Below, in pieces: positions 34,407-44,256 of a stretch of 64,000 nucleotides of DNA (its first letter is position 1; the number at the start of each line of letters is the position of its first letter). Location of the stretch: NCBI GenBank assembly GCA_963969345.1, contig OZ017769.1, positions 10,109,725 to 10,173,724 of the forward strand, given 5' to 3'. A model generated the notes under the pieces. It worked only from the letters and a program-made list of their open reading frames with translations, made no database searches and had not been told where the DNA came from. This DNA comes from Turbatrix aceti (Eukaryota > Nematoda > Chromadorea > Rhabditida > Panagrolaimidae). The translations under genes were made by a program, and so were the position numbers.

Positions 34407-35160
34407 CAGGGTGGCGAAATCTCCCGGAAGATTGCAACCTTCGAGAATTCTCCCACAAATCTCCCGGGAGATCCCGTTTGCCAAAAAGCATTGAAAAGTG
34501 TTCCGAGACGTCTTATGGTGAACGCTCTTTATACCATTCACTACCTATAGTTATGTCAGGGGGCCTAAAATTTTTGGCTCTGGCCCTCTCGGCCCCCGAC
34601 TTTTTGATTCCGACTCCCTTATGCCCCACTTCAGAAAATAGTTTTCTCATATTCAAGCAAAGACTAAAAATATGATACCAAAACTGGCTCTATAACTTTT
34701 GGGCAAACTTTTTTATTTATTGGATTTTGAATACATTTTTTATTTTATTTTATTTACCGTCCTTCTCAATTACATACATACAATATTACACATACAATAT
34801 ATCATAATGCGATTCCATGGGACGTCTACCTCTGTCGATGGATGTCGACGTGAACTTCGGAGTCAGAAAGTCGTGAAGTCCTGAAGCATGTTTGCGCTAC
34901 CGCCCCCAGAGTGCGTAGCTCGATTGGAGGATGGATAGTTCGTGGTAAGAGCGGAGTTGAGTGTTGAGAATCATGAATACATAGGACGTAACATTGTCAT
35001 GCTAACAAAAATTTTCAGGCCCGTGAATTTTTTTGAAAAACACAATCACCATCGCCTTTTCAAATAATAAATAAGATTCTGTCAAGTGTATGTTGGTGGA
35101 TTAATCAAATACGATACCACGCAGCATGCCCCCGCTTCTGCAAACATAATTTTATGCAGA
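34407..35160. other. Repeat-derived spacer
   Basis: It starts with CAGGGTGGCGAAATCTCCC, the same terminal sequence as the MITE at 53031-53294, followed by a related stretch to about 34500. No matching right end was found, so this seems a truncated copy. The rest is AT-rich with no exon seen. It ends at the TATA box of the lectin-like gene. Confidence 0.4.
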
Positions 35161-35168
35161 AAAAGTTC

Positions 35169-35176
35169 TATATAAG
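35169..35176 (+). promoter_or_regulatory. TATA box of the lectin-like gene at 35209
   Basis: TATATAAG 33 bp upstream of the ATG at 35209, implying a very short 5' UTR if it is used. Confidence 0.5.
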
Positions 35177-35208
35177 CTGACTTTTATCACAAAAACCTTG
35201 CATTCATC

Positions 35209-35786
35209 ATGCATCAACTCTCTTTCCTGCTTCTTTTTGGTATTTTGACATTGTTGTCGGCCAAGGCACCCAACGCGTGTCCTGATAAAGGCTACACCTA
35301 CAAGGCCTACAATACCACCGCCAAATGCTATAAGGTATTTAAATCGAAAAAGACCATTACTCGATGTGGACTGCAAAATGCGTGCAAATCACTTCACAAA
35401 TACGCCGTTCCTGCAATGATCAAATCGATTGAAGAACGCGAATTCATGAGTATTTTTTACAACTACACTTGCCAGAATTTTTTCTTTTTTTTTCAGAGAC
35501 CCTAGTGAATCCTGCTGAGTATACCCTCATTGGGATCCGTATTCCGTGTGGAAAGCCTTACCACAACACCAGCTTTGTGAACATTGATAAAACCAAGCTA
35601 CCTGCGCCTATGGAAGTTACGAACAATATTCACAAAGAAGAGTTCGTAGGAATGCTGGGAAACGATAAAACAGACGATTTGTATCTGAAAGATCCATATT
35701 ATCACAACAAAGTTCTTTGTGCAATTGATGTGCGTCAAAAATGCAAAGCCACGTATCTTCGCCCTCCTGTATTCAAAGACAACTGA
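35209..35786 (+). CDS. Secreted C-type-lectin-like protein A
   Basis: Two exons (35209-35449 and 35497-35786) joined in phase 1 give 176 aa. A signal peptide (MHQLSFLLLFGILTLLSAKA) is followed by a degenerate C-type lectin-like domain: NACPDKGY, then KCYKVFKSKK, then a Cys-rich LQNACKSLHKYAVPAMI segment, the IEEREF motif and the TLIGIRIPC strand. The layout parallels the usual order of CPxGW, CYK, the S/E-rich helix and WIGL motifs, but no EPN or QPD calcium site is seen, so sugar binding is unsure. It ends without a membrane or GPI signal and should be secreted. It is closest to gene B (37323-38444), with the same intron position and a shared TLVNP-IG-IPC block. Inverted repeats flank it. 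Confidence 0.65.
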
Positions 35787-36341
35787 GAACAAGACGTAAC
35801 AAAACAATGAGTAAAATTGGCAAATTTTGTGATATGTTGGTTTTGTCGTCATACATATACGCATAAATGTATTCATGCATCTAAAAAAGTTCGAATATCC
35901 AGCTCAAACAGCACCACAGACAATATTTTTATGAAACAGAAAATCCGATTGTGATATTATTTATATATCAAGCCGTGTCAAATAAAAAAATTGCATTTTT
36001 TTAAACGTACACAGTATACTGCACATCTTCAGGAACCAAAAAAAATTATAACAAACATCATAAGTTTTCCACTTCAATACCGAAAGCTTAATATTTCGAT
36101 GCTGCACTCTTTTGTTATGTGGGATACCAGGGAAGCGGCTCCGGTGGTTTGTGGACCACAATTTGAGGGAACTTGCAATCAATGGTGCACCATTGATTCC
36201 AAGTTCCCCAGAGGGGGGTGACTGGTAGGCGGATCGCCTAATTTTTTCTGTGTTATACATCAATCGACATCACAAAAAATGGGGGGCGATTTTGGTATTA
36301 AAACTGCCTGGAAGATTCTCCCCCGGACGCAGCAGCCAATT

Positions 36342-36595
36342 TTGTGACGCTAAATGCAGGTAAATCGACAAAAATATTTTTTTTTTCAAAAAAGAAAAAA
36401 ACGTTTTTTTTTTTGAAAAAAGTAAATACACCAAGCGATTTATCGTGCCAAAATACCCCTTCATACCAGAAATCAGATTTTCAGAAGCAGTTTGAATATT
36501 TGATGTCGAAAATTATTTTATGGCCTGCTTGGAGTCTCCCATATCCTTAGAACTTTGGCACAAAACATTTGAAGTTGAAAATGAGCTGGGTCGCC
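36342..36595. repeat. Right arm of inverted repeat pair around a lectin-like gene
   Basis: A diverged reverse complement of 33980-34261, about 250 bp, ending in GAGCTGGGTCGCC. The pair encloses gene A at 35209-35786 with about 2.1 kb between the arms. Confidence 0.65.
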
Positions 36596-36663
36596 AATCC
36601 AAAATCGGCTCGCAGACTGGCTTTTTTTTTTAAATGATTATTGGGACGCCGGGTAATTTTGAT

Positions 36664-36963
36664 CAAGGGTGTCAATCGGGCCGGGCCTGATGGTGAGTCG
36701 GCCCGGCCCGGCGGCCCGGTTTAAAAAAAAGAAAATTTTAGAACAAAATTTATTCAAAACAGTCAAAAATGAACCAAAAACTTGCTCATTTTGAGTAATC
36801 CTCCCCCATTATGAATGACAACGTGTATTTTTACCTTTTCAACTCATATTTTTCAACAAATTGAAAAAATTTTAGTAAATTTTGCTTCAATTTTACCCTT
36901 TGGTAAAAAGGCGGGCCGGGCCTTACCCCGGGCCGACAAAAATTCGGCCCGTTGACACCCTTG
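36664..36963. mobile_element. hAT-like MITE, 300 bp, with perfect 8-bp duplication
   Basis: The terminal inverted repeats read CAAGGGTGTCAATCGGGCC on the left, with the near-complement ending TTGACACCCTTG on the right. The identical 8-bp flanks ATTTTGAT lie at 36656-36663 and 36964-36971. The ends are GC-rich (GGCCCGG tracts) and the centre AT-rich; there is no coding capacity. The 8-bp target duplication points to the hAT superfamily. Confidence 0.85.
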
Positions 36964-37322
36964 ATTTTGATTCCAAATGGCATGAAATACTTATCGGGAT
37001 CGGTATTTGCGAACTTGCCGATTCAGCAAGAAATTGTGTAACCCTTCATAAACAATAAAATCGAACTCAAGTTATTCCTCTCTCTATTTGTTTATGTTTC
37101 ACCTTCTTCCGATCTATCACAAACTTGGGAGAAACTATAAAATCGTGTCAAACTTGACAAATAAAAAAGGATTGAACATTTTTATCTTAATCAGCATGCA
37201 GCTCTCACCCCCTAATGTTTAGTGACACTACTCCGATGAACTCAAATTTGTTGAATATTTAAGTCGATAAATTATTTATTGCATGACCAACATCGATGAA
37301 ATCCAGTTAAGCTTTGACAAGC

Positions 37323-38444
37323 TTAACACGGTTCATATTTGCACTCATACAGGGTAATAGAGCACAAGACATCAAGAGGATGCTTTTTGTCCTTTGCACT
37401 GTGTACAGATAGGTCTTGTGTTATATTGTTGGTTATCATGCCAAGAAATTCATCTCCTTCCTTGTTATTCATTTGCTCCAGATGCGCAGGTAGATCAGTG
37501 CCGTCGACATTTTCGAAACCATTTTTACTGTACGGTTGAGGACACGGAATGTAAACTCCAATGACCGTAATTGTCTTGGGATTTACAAGGGTTTCTAAAA
37601 ACGATTAATGTATTCCAAAGTTTCAAAAAAATCTGACAGGTTTTTTCGAGTACTCTCACAGGAATTGGAACGGAAAATGTTTTTTGGATATACTATTATT
37701 AGATCTGTTTTGGCTTTTAAAGTAGTCGGGGATGGGCAAAATTGCCCAAGATTCAACAGCTCATCAAAAAAATTGATAGAAAGCGAAAAAAAACTATCAA
37801 TTTGTTTTTGTAATTTGATTCGTTTTTCGCTTGTTTTGTTTTTTGAGCTAAATATTTTGCATGTCTTTGGGAACACCCCGCAAAATTCCCTGGGGTGGTT
37901 CGATCCTTCACGCTTGTGTTGAAAACTTGTACTCACTTATGAAATCACGCTCTTCAATTGAGCTGATAGTAGCAGGAATGGCGTGTTCATGAACATGATG
38001 ACAGTAATCCTTCAACTTGCACCGATCAGGTCTATTATCAGTACTTTTTATCAGCTTGTAGCACTTTTCGACGCCGTTAATTTCCTTGTAAACGTAGGTA
38101 TCGTCAGGACACCCCATTTCGAACGGGGTTCCTTCAGGAATAATAGCGGGATGTTTGCATTCAGCGACTCTTGTACCCGAAAAGCTGGAATGGATATCAT
38201 TGTTCTTGCAGATTTGTTCGCTTGACTAAAAAACAAAAAAAAAATTTTATTGGTTTTTATTAAAAAAACTTACTTCTTTAGAACCGTCAGTCCGGACCGT
38301 TTGAATGCAAAGGGTATCCTTTGTAATGGCCGTCGTATTTGGCGGATCATATCCATCCGGGCATTCATAGACGTCATCCTCAGCCAACGTCAGATGGATG
38401 ACGTTGAAGAAGATGAAAAAGAAGAGAAAAGAGAATTGGTGCAT
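37323..38444 (-). CDS. Secreted C-type-lectin-like protein B, with extra N-terminal module
   Basis: Three exons (38444-38274, 38225-37937, 37594-37323) join in phase to 243 aa. A signal peptide (MHQFSFLFFFIFFNVIHLTLA) is followed by a short extra Cys module (ECPDGYDPP up to AECKHPAIIPEG). Then comes the same lectin-like domain as in gene A: MGCPDDTYVYKEINGVEKCY, a CKLKDYCHHVHEHAIPATI segment, the IEERDF motif, and TLVNPKTITVIGVYIPC. It ends YECKYEPC without an anchor. The last intron sits at the same place and phase as in gene A, showing recent common origin. The extra module looks like a partial repeat of the CPDG part of the domain. Confidence 0.65.
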
Positions 38445-38896
38445 GTTGAAGAAAGTTGTCACGTTGAAGACATAAATGCATATAATGTTATACAGGGGCC
38501 TTGCGAGCTGCTTTTGTAACAAAACATTTCTGTAAAGTTTTTTGCAAAAAATGATGTTACTACGTGGTGCAAGAATTTACTGCGTGGAAGCACATAAAAG
38601 TTTGTGGACAAAACTGAATTTGATATTAGTTTTTGCAAGCTTTTGCGTGGCATTACATTAAAGTTGTAAGAAAAAAAAGTGATTTTTTATAACAGAATTT
38701 TTTTGCAAAAAAAAAACAAATGCATTTGAATGTGAATTTTTGAGCCAGTTCAAAACAATTCTCATGAATTTACTATTTTTTATAGATTAGCTCGGTAAGA
38801 ATTAAAGTCTTGAAAAAATTGCAAAATTTGAAAATGTGAAAATCGAAGTTGCACAAAAATGTTCAATCTTTTACTCAAAAAAAAATCAGACAGAAT

Positions 38897-39726
38897 TCAA
38901 GCAAGGATAAACATCACAGCAAAAAGGAACATGGTAGAGATGCAAGTTTCAGTGGCGGTATCAGTATATAAGTATTCTTCGGTTGTGGTTTCAGGGGTAG
39001 TAGTAGATTCAGTGGTAGACGTAACAAGCGGAGCGTAAACATACGGAGAAAGGCATAGCTTGGTATCCTTTGGATAGATTAGGAAGCCGGGTTTACAAGT
39101 TTTGTCTTCATTTACCTCCACTGCTAGCTCAAGTTCGCACATCACTGTAGGTGTGCCACCCCTAAAGTCTTCTGGCAAATCATTCAATTTCTTGTTTACA
39201 CTAAATCCGATGAGATTTTCAGGAGCACTTTTATTATATTTTTCAATATCCCAATACTCCGAAGATGTGAAGGCAAACTGTTCGACGCCACTCGCAGAGT
39301 CGATATAAAATGTAAGTAGTTCACCGTCGTTGCGTTCACCATTACATGTTGGGTGCAGGCCGATGAGTACAGCTTTTTTCCACTCTGTTACTGTTTCTTC
39401 ATCGTCTATTATTTTGCCTAAAATGCAATACTGTGTGAATAAAAAAGGTATACATATGAAAACATACGGAGTCTTATGATTTCCGATTCCGAACGAGGAC
39501 GGACAGGAACCGAAGCAGGATGCGTAGAATAGCACCATTCGGATATTTTGCAGTGCTCCAGGGAGCGAGGAGCTTTGATCTCTTTGTAACACTTGTTACC
39601 AAACTCGTAAGACTCTTCACGCCAGCCTTCAGGACAATCCGTATTCAGATACAAGTCTCGTTCCGCGGATGATATGACGACGACCGCCAGAAGCGCAAAC
39701 GAATGGGAAAGCGCGACGCACCGCAT
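38897..39726 (-). CDS. Surface C-type-lectin-like protein C, probable GPI/TM anchor
   Basis: Two exons (39726-39468 and 39417-38897) join in phase 1 to 259 aa. A signal peptide (MRCVALSHSFALLAVVVISS) precedes the lectin-like domain: DCPEGWREESYEFGNKCYKE, the HCKISEWCYSTHPASVPV segment, SESEI, and VLIGLHPTCNGERNDGELL. A second Cys-containing part follows (VMCELELAVE to CKPGFLIYPKDTKLCLSPYVY). A Thr-rich stalk (STTESTTTPETTTEE) leads to a hydrophobic C-terminus (CISTMFLFAVMFILA), typical of a GPI or membrane anchor. It is the nearest relative of gene D (52047-52833), sharing signal peptide, TATA context and structure. A TATAAAA box lies about 60 bp upstream of the ATG. Confidence 0.68.
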
Positions 39727-39784
39727 GAAGCCGAGACGACAGCGAGACAGCGTATAGTGAGCACGTGAGAACGTTTTGGTGGGT

Positions 39785-39791
39785 TTTTATA
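39785..39791 (-). promoter_or_regulatory. TATA box of lectin-like gene C
   Basis: TATAAAA on the minus strand within the context CTATAAAAACCC, the same context as upstream of gene D, 59 bp before the ATG. Confidence 0.6.
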
Positions 39792-39973
39792 GACATGCCA
39801 CAAATTTGAATTTCGATGACTTTTTGTCGTTCTAAGTCAGAACAACTAATCGAATTTTTTTTTATTGATTCTACGAATTCTTGTCGCGCTCCCATCAAGC
39901 TACCTTAAAACTGCAATCACTCCATAAACTCGGGGCTTTCTACAAATGTCACTCCGGTTGCGACTTGTGAATG

Positions 39974-40121
39974 CCTGATACGGTTTTTTTGCCGTGATAT
40001 TATGATACAACCTGATATCATGATATCATCGTGATACTACTGATAGTGATATCACTATCACTATCACTATCACTAGTGATATCACGATAGAGATATGTAT
40101 CTCGCCAAACGTGATATCAGG
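39974..40121. repeat. Palindromic GATATCA-rich repeat
   Basis: About 148 bp beginning CCTGATACGG and ending GTGATATCAGG. It is internally full of GATATCA and ATCACT units that can fold on themselves. The ends are imperfect inverted repeats, like a small MITE. It abuts the MITE at 40126. Confidence 0.5.
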
Positions 40122-40125
40122 CAAT

Positions 40126-40479
40126 CAGGTTGGCGAAGAGGGGATTCCCATGGGAGTCCAATGGGAAACATCCCGGGAATTATCCAGAGATTCCCATTTA
40201 TCACGAGATAATTCCCACGGAATTTTGAAAATGCGCGATCCCGCCTAAAATAACGCCGTTATTTTACACAGACGCGTGCTTTTTTCTTTCCAATTAGGGG
40301 AATGCTTTTATTTTCATTGTTAATTTTACTACATTAAAAAAATAAGTGCGTTTTTGGATATATTTTTTGCATGAACAGGTACTTTTTTAAACGTACCAAA
40401 AAATATCCCCGGGGAATCTCATGGGAATCCCATGGGATAATTCTCCTATTTCTAATTCCCCTGGAGTTTTGCTACCCTG
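40126..40479. mobile_element. hAT-like MITE, 354 bp
   Basis: The ends read CAGGTTGGCGAAGAGG and, on the right, the complement of CAGGGTAGCAAAACTCC. The flanks CAGGCAAT (40118-40125) and CTGGCAAT (40480-40487) agree in 7 of 8 bases, an aged 8-bp target duplication. Inner sequence is built of CCATGGGA-type palindromes. The terminal CAGGGT-GC matches the family seen at 34407 and 53031. Confidence 0.7.
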
Positions 40480-40677
40480 CTGGCAATCACTAGTGGAGGC
40501 TCCAAACGGATCATATAAAATTTTCCAAATGCTGGGTTTTAGAGCTATGGCTTCTGAAATTTCCAACGTCCAATTTTCAAAAAGCTGTCATGCGGGGCGC
40601 CCGGTGGGAGCCGAGCGCACCTCGCGGACCGGTTCCTACTCAGATAAACCCTGTCTGGACCCGAGTTTTAGATTAAG

Positions 40678-40679
40678 TT

Positions 40680-40722
<43 letters not shown>

Positions 40723-40781
40723 TTTCACCATTACTCAGTGGTTAGTTATCATTAGACCAGATGTTAGGAGGCACAAATGAC
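40678..40781. repeat. (ATTT)n microsatellite with dispersed repeat unit
   Basis: About 11 tandem TTTA units followed by CACCATTACTCAGTGGTTAG and the rest of a repeat unit ending AGGAGGCACAAATGA. The same unit recurs in direct orientation at about 42868-42943. A similar TTTA tract next to an ATTGTTACTCA motif occurs inside both arms of the large element (46031-46060 and 50254-50290). Confidence 0.7.
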
Positions 40782-41174
40782 GTCCACGTATGCGTAAATG
40801 TCTCGATTCGTTTTGGTTGCGATTTCTTCTTCCCATCGTCGCTGTGGTCTGTTTTTTTTTTTTTAGTTGAGCGAATCGGCCCATCGTAAGGAAGGGTGTA
40901 GATTAAGTTTATCTTTACAAAATTAATACAATACACAAACACTTTTAGTATTCTCCTCTCTCCTTCTCTCCACTGCCGCCGTCCCTTTTTATGTTGTGTC
41001 TTGGGGGCGGGGCAGGGCTCGCCGCCCGTTGGTGTTCGTGCCTTCATGACAAAGCTAAAAAAATCTGGTACCATCGCAAAAACAGTGTGCCAATCGTACT
41101 TAACTGCACAATTGTTGAAATCGAGAATGCTTTCTTAAAGATTGAAATTTACTTGTACTTAATTTTTGCTCTGA

Positions 41175-42221
41175 CTAGAAAATCAACTGTAGCTGTGAAA
41201 ACTTAGCAGCCGTCGTTACAGCTGCCGAAAAGATAACGTAGTACAAAAGTAAATACAACCAAACTGGCACGCGCTTCAGAATCCCTTTGTTTGTCGATTG
41301 TGAAACATATAAGGGATAATGAAATAACTTTTCTCTCCAAGTTTTGCACACGATGAACGGAACGATAAGCGATGCACAGGAGAGCTCTCTGATCAGATTC
41401 CCGCACAACGCGTACATGTAGCTTCGCCGTAAAGCACTTATTGATTGAATATCCATAAACATGTTTGAAATCACAATTAATACAGTATGCATTGCATAGC
41501 ACGTGACAAAGCAAGTTGTCTGAATTAGAAGATTGTTTTCAGCGTTTCGTTGGATATCGGATGTTTTGGTGAGCTTTTGCCGAAATCTACTTGCCAGGCC
41601 TGCTGACAGGCAGAAAAATGTTGACACAACAGTCGTGCACATGTTTGATCCAACAGAAACCTTGCTTTCAAGTATGTCAAATTCAAAATTTAAAATTGAA
41701 TTGCATGTATAAAATAGCAATCCGCATGTTCGGTGCAGGAGACTTATAATGATGGGGTACATGAACATGAAGATGATGTAGGTAATTGTCAAACAGTTAC
41801 TCCACAGAGCGTTCATGTGGCGCCACAAAATGACAGCTGAAATCAAAAAAATATGTCCGAAACAAATGTTTTGAAAATTTTGCCAAATTAAAAATTTACC
41901 TGTAAATCGGTTAAACGCCATAACCATAAACCAAATGCCCATAAAGATGTTGTAGTGTGTGCGCATGTAAAATGCAACGTTAATCATTTCTTCTGTAGTG
42001 TTTTTGCATCCTAAGATCAAGCTCATCATTGCGCTCATGGTGTAATAACTGCAGCCAGATATAAAAACGAAAAAATAGGGTACTCGCATTGTACTATTTT
42101 TAGAACCAATACATTTGATCATTAAAAATAAAACAATGACAGTTGTCGTCATGTTGCACATTTTTAAGCCAAATATTGAATATTCCGTTGTTTCGACGAC
42201 ATCAAACTTTTTTTTGTGCAT
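41175..42221 (-). CDS. Seven-transmembrane chemoreceptor-like protein 1
   Basis: Two exons (42221-41900 and 41836-41175) joined in phase 1 at FNRFT/A give 327 aa with about seven hydrophobic helices (for example MTTTVIVLFLMIKCIG, VPYFFVFISGCSYYTMSAMM, FMGIWFMVMAFNRFT, IIFMFMYPIIISLLH, TTVVSTFFCLSAGLAS, FVTCYAMHTVLIVIS and VPVWLYLLLYYVIFSA). The NRF motif after helix 3 fits nematode serpentine receptors of the srg/srv/srt type, which act in sensory neurons; the exact subfamily is not certain. There is no cleavable signal peptide. It is a close paralogue of the divergent gene at 42987-44256, with the same intron position and phase. The N-terminus is short and cytosolic-like (MHKKKFDVVETTEYS). 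Confidence 0.75.
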   Translation of the reverse strand: MHKKKFDVVETTEYSIFGLKMCNMTTTVIVLFLMIKCIGSKNSTMRVPYFFVFISGCSYYTMSAMMSLILGCKNTTEEMINVAFYMRTHYNIFMGIWFMVMAFNRFTGKFLIWQNFQNICFGHIFLISAVILWRHMNALWSNCLTITYIIFMFMYPIIISLLHRTCGLLFYTCNSILNFEFDILESKVSVGSNMCTTVVSTFFCLSAGLASRFRQKLTKTSDIQRNAENNLLIQTTCFVTCYAMHTVLIVISNMFMDIQSISALRRSYMYALCGNLIRELSCASLIVPFIVCKTWREKLFHYPLYVSQSTNKGILKRVPVWLYLLLYYVIFSAAVTTAAKFSQLQLIF

Positions 42222-42986
42222 TTTTAAGTTGGATAAAAATTTTTACGGTACTAGCAATAATAACTGTAAATTTGCAGTTTACAGTCAAATTACTGTCAAA
42301 TTTTTTTAGATAAATTTATAAATGAGTTTGCGAATGTTACAATAGATTCGATACGTTGATAAATAAAAAATTGAACGGAAGGTAATGTTAACAAGGGTTA
42401 TAAATATAAACCTAGTTGTCGTTTATATCCTTGTCGTCAACACGGAAAAAATAAATACACATTGTTACTACAAATTTTTTACATCTATTTTTTGTACATT
42501 TTACGTTTTTTTATTTATGCGCGAGATTCAAAATGACGTAATCATTGTGTATTTATGAATGTCATGTCATATAATTTTTATTTTTTACACAAACATTAGT
42601 ACAAAAATTGACCACATTCACGATTGCGTGAGGATTTGATGAATATTATCGAGTAAGGGTATTTGTCACTTAAGAATTGTTGCATGCAATTATGGTAAAT
42701 AAATGCAAAAATTGTACTCATCTTTAAAAGCATTTTTTGTATCAAATTCGTAATTTATGTATGTTTTTTATCACAGTTTTTTTGCATAAATATAACTTTG
42801 ATTTTTGTTTTTTGTTCATTATTAAAATTGTCAGTACAGTAATTTTTTAAATCTTAAAAAGAAATACATATTTATTTATTTATTTATTTCACCATTACTC
42901 AGTGGTTAGTTATCATTAGACCAGATATTAGGAGGCACAAATGAAAAGAAATACATATAAAGTATTATATTTGACTTCAACTGATT
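42222..42986. promoter_or_regulatory. Divergent promoter region between two chemoreceptor genes
   Basis: A 765-bp AT-rich region between the two start codons. It contains one copy of the dispersed TTTA/TTACTCAGTGG repeat at about 42868-42943, only about 45 bp before the plus-strand ATG. No other conserved motif stands out. Confidence 0.45.
42868..42943. repeat. Second copy of the TTTA/TTACTCAGTGG repeat
   Basis: A TTTA tract followed by CACCATTACTCAGTGGTTAG and the same downstream 40 bases as at 40728-40780, with one visible difference (AGATATTAGG versus AGATGTTAGG). It probably comes from the same mobile family. Confidence 0.7.
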
Positions 42987-44256
42987 ATGTACTCAGCAAA
43001 ACGTCAAGATGATCAAGAAATTATTGACAGCGGAATGATTGTAGTCGACCGGTTGCGATACTTCACGTTTGGCATAAAAATGTGCAATATGACGACAATT
43101 ATCGTAGTTCTATTTTTTATGTCAAAGTGCATTGTTTCTAAAAACAGTACGATGAGAGCGCCTTACTTTGCCGTATTTATATCCGGTTGTATTTACTACG
43201 TTGCAATTTCAATGATGAGTGTGATATTAGGAACCAACCCGGATGTAGAAATCTTGCTTTACATTGGCACTGGTGTCCGTTCACACTACAACATATTTAT
43301 TGGTACTTGGTATTTGGTCATGGCATTCAACCGATTTACAGGTAGTTTTTTAATTGAAGCGCAAATAAAACAATAAAAAATGTTGTGCGATTTTTTTGAC
43401 AGTTTTTAAAAAAAAATATTTTTTGTGTTAAAACAGAATTTTAGTTTTTTTTCCGATTTTTTCCAATATCAAAACCTAAACCAAAACTAAAATTCTGTTA
43501 TTTTGGTTTCACTGCTCGGAACCCGTTCGGTTTGCTCGGGACACTCGATACGTTCTGGTTTTCCTTGATGGTCAATTTTGCGTTTCAGCCGTAATTCTGT
43601 GGCGCTACGTAGACACTTTATGGAGTAAATATTTAACCGTATTCTATATTACCTTCATGTTCACGTATTCTACCATTCTGACATTTCCACGATTAACATG
43701 CGAATTTTTCCACGATTTCTGCATTAATTTTTTTGTATTTGAAAATGAGCTATTTGAAAGTAAGATTTCTGTATTCTCCAATGTGTGGACCACCGTAGTG
43801 TCCACAGTTTTATGCTTATCAGCCGGCTTGGCCAGCAGAGTTACCAAAAAATCATCACAAATTACTGAAATTGAACGTAAAGCAGAAAAATATATTTTAC
43901 TCCAAACCACATTTTTTGTGACATTCTATGCCGTTCATACGTTACTCATTGTTTTTGTCGACCAGGTAACAAATATTATGCAGGATGACGATCCTTGGAA
44001 GGGATATCTGGGTTTGTTGTTTGGTGACTTGATCAGAGAACTATCCTGTACGTCGCTTGTTGTTCCGTACATTTTATGCGAATCCTGGAGAGAAAAGTTA
44101 TTTTCACACCCGACAATGCTTTCGTTCATTCCATCATCCATTCAAGCAATTTGGAAGCTTCTGCCTGTTTGGTTGTGTTTGTCTTTGTACTACGGTATCT
44201 TTTCGACTGCTGTCGGTACAGTTACTTTTCTTGCTGATTTTGCACTGTTTTTCTAA
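42987..44256 (+). CDS. Seven-transmembrane chemoreceptor-like protein 2
   Basis: Two exons (42987-43341 and 43589-44256) joined in phase 1 give 340 aa. It shares whole blocks with the divergent paralogue: GIKMCNMTT, SKNSTMRAPYF, FNRFT at the intron, AVILWR, TTVVST-LCLSAGLASR, LIRELSC-SL-VP, and SWREKLF. Seven hydrophobic helices are visible, with no cleavable signal. The family is nematode-type serpentine chemoreceptors (srg superfamily most likely). The intron is 247 nt, four times the 63 nt of its partner. A one-exon frame mistake is ruled out because the phases agree on both sides. Confidence 0.78.

Noticed and set aside
40020..40080. GATATCA/ATCACT repeats as a CRISPR-like array
   Set aside because: The units are short and overlapping with no unique spacers, and the genome is eukaryotic.
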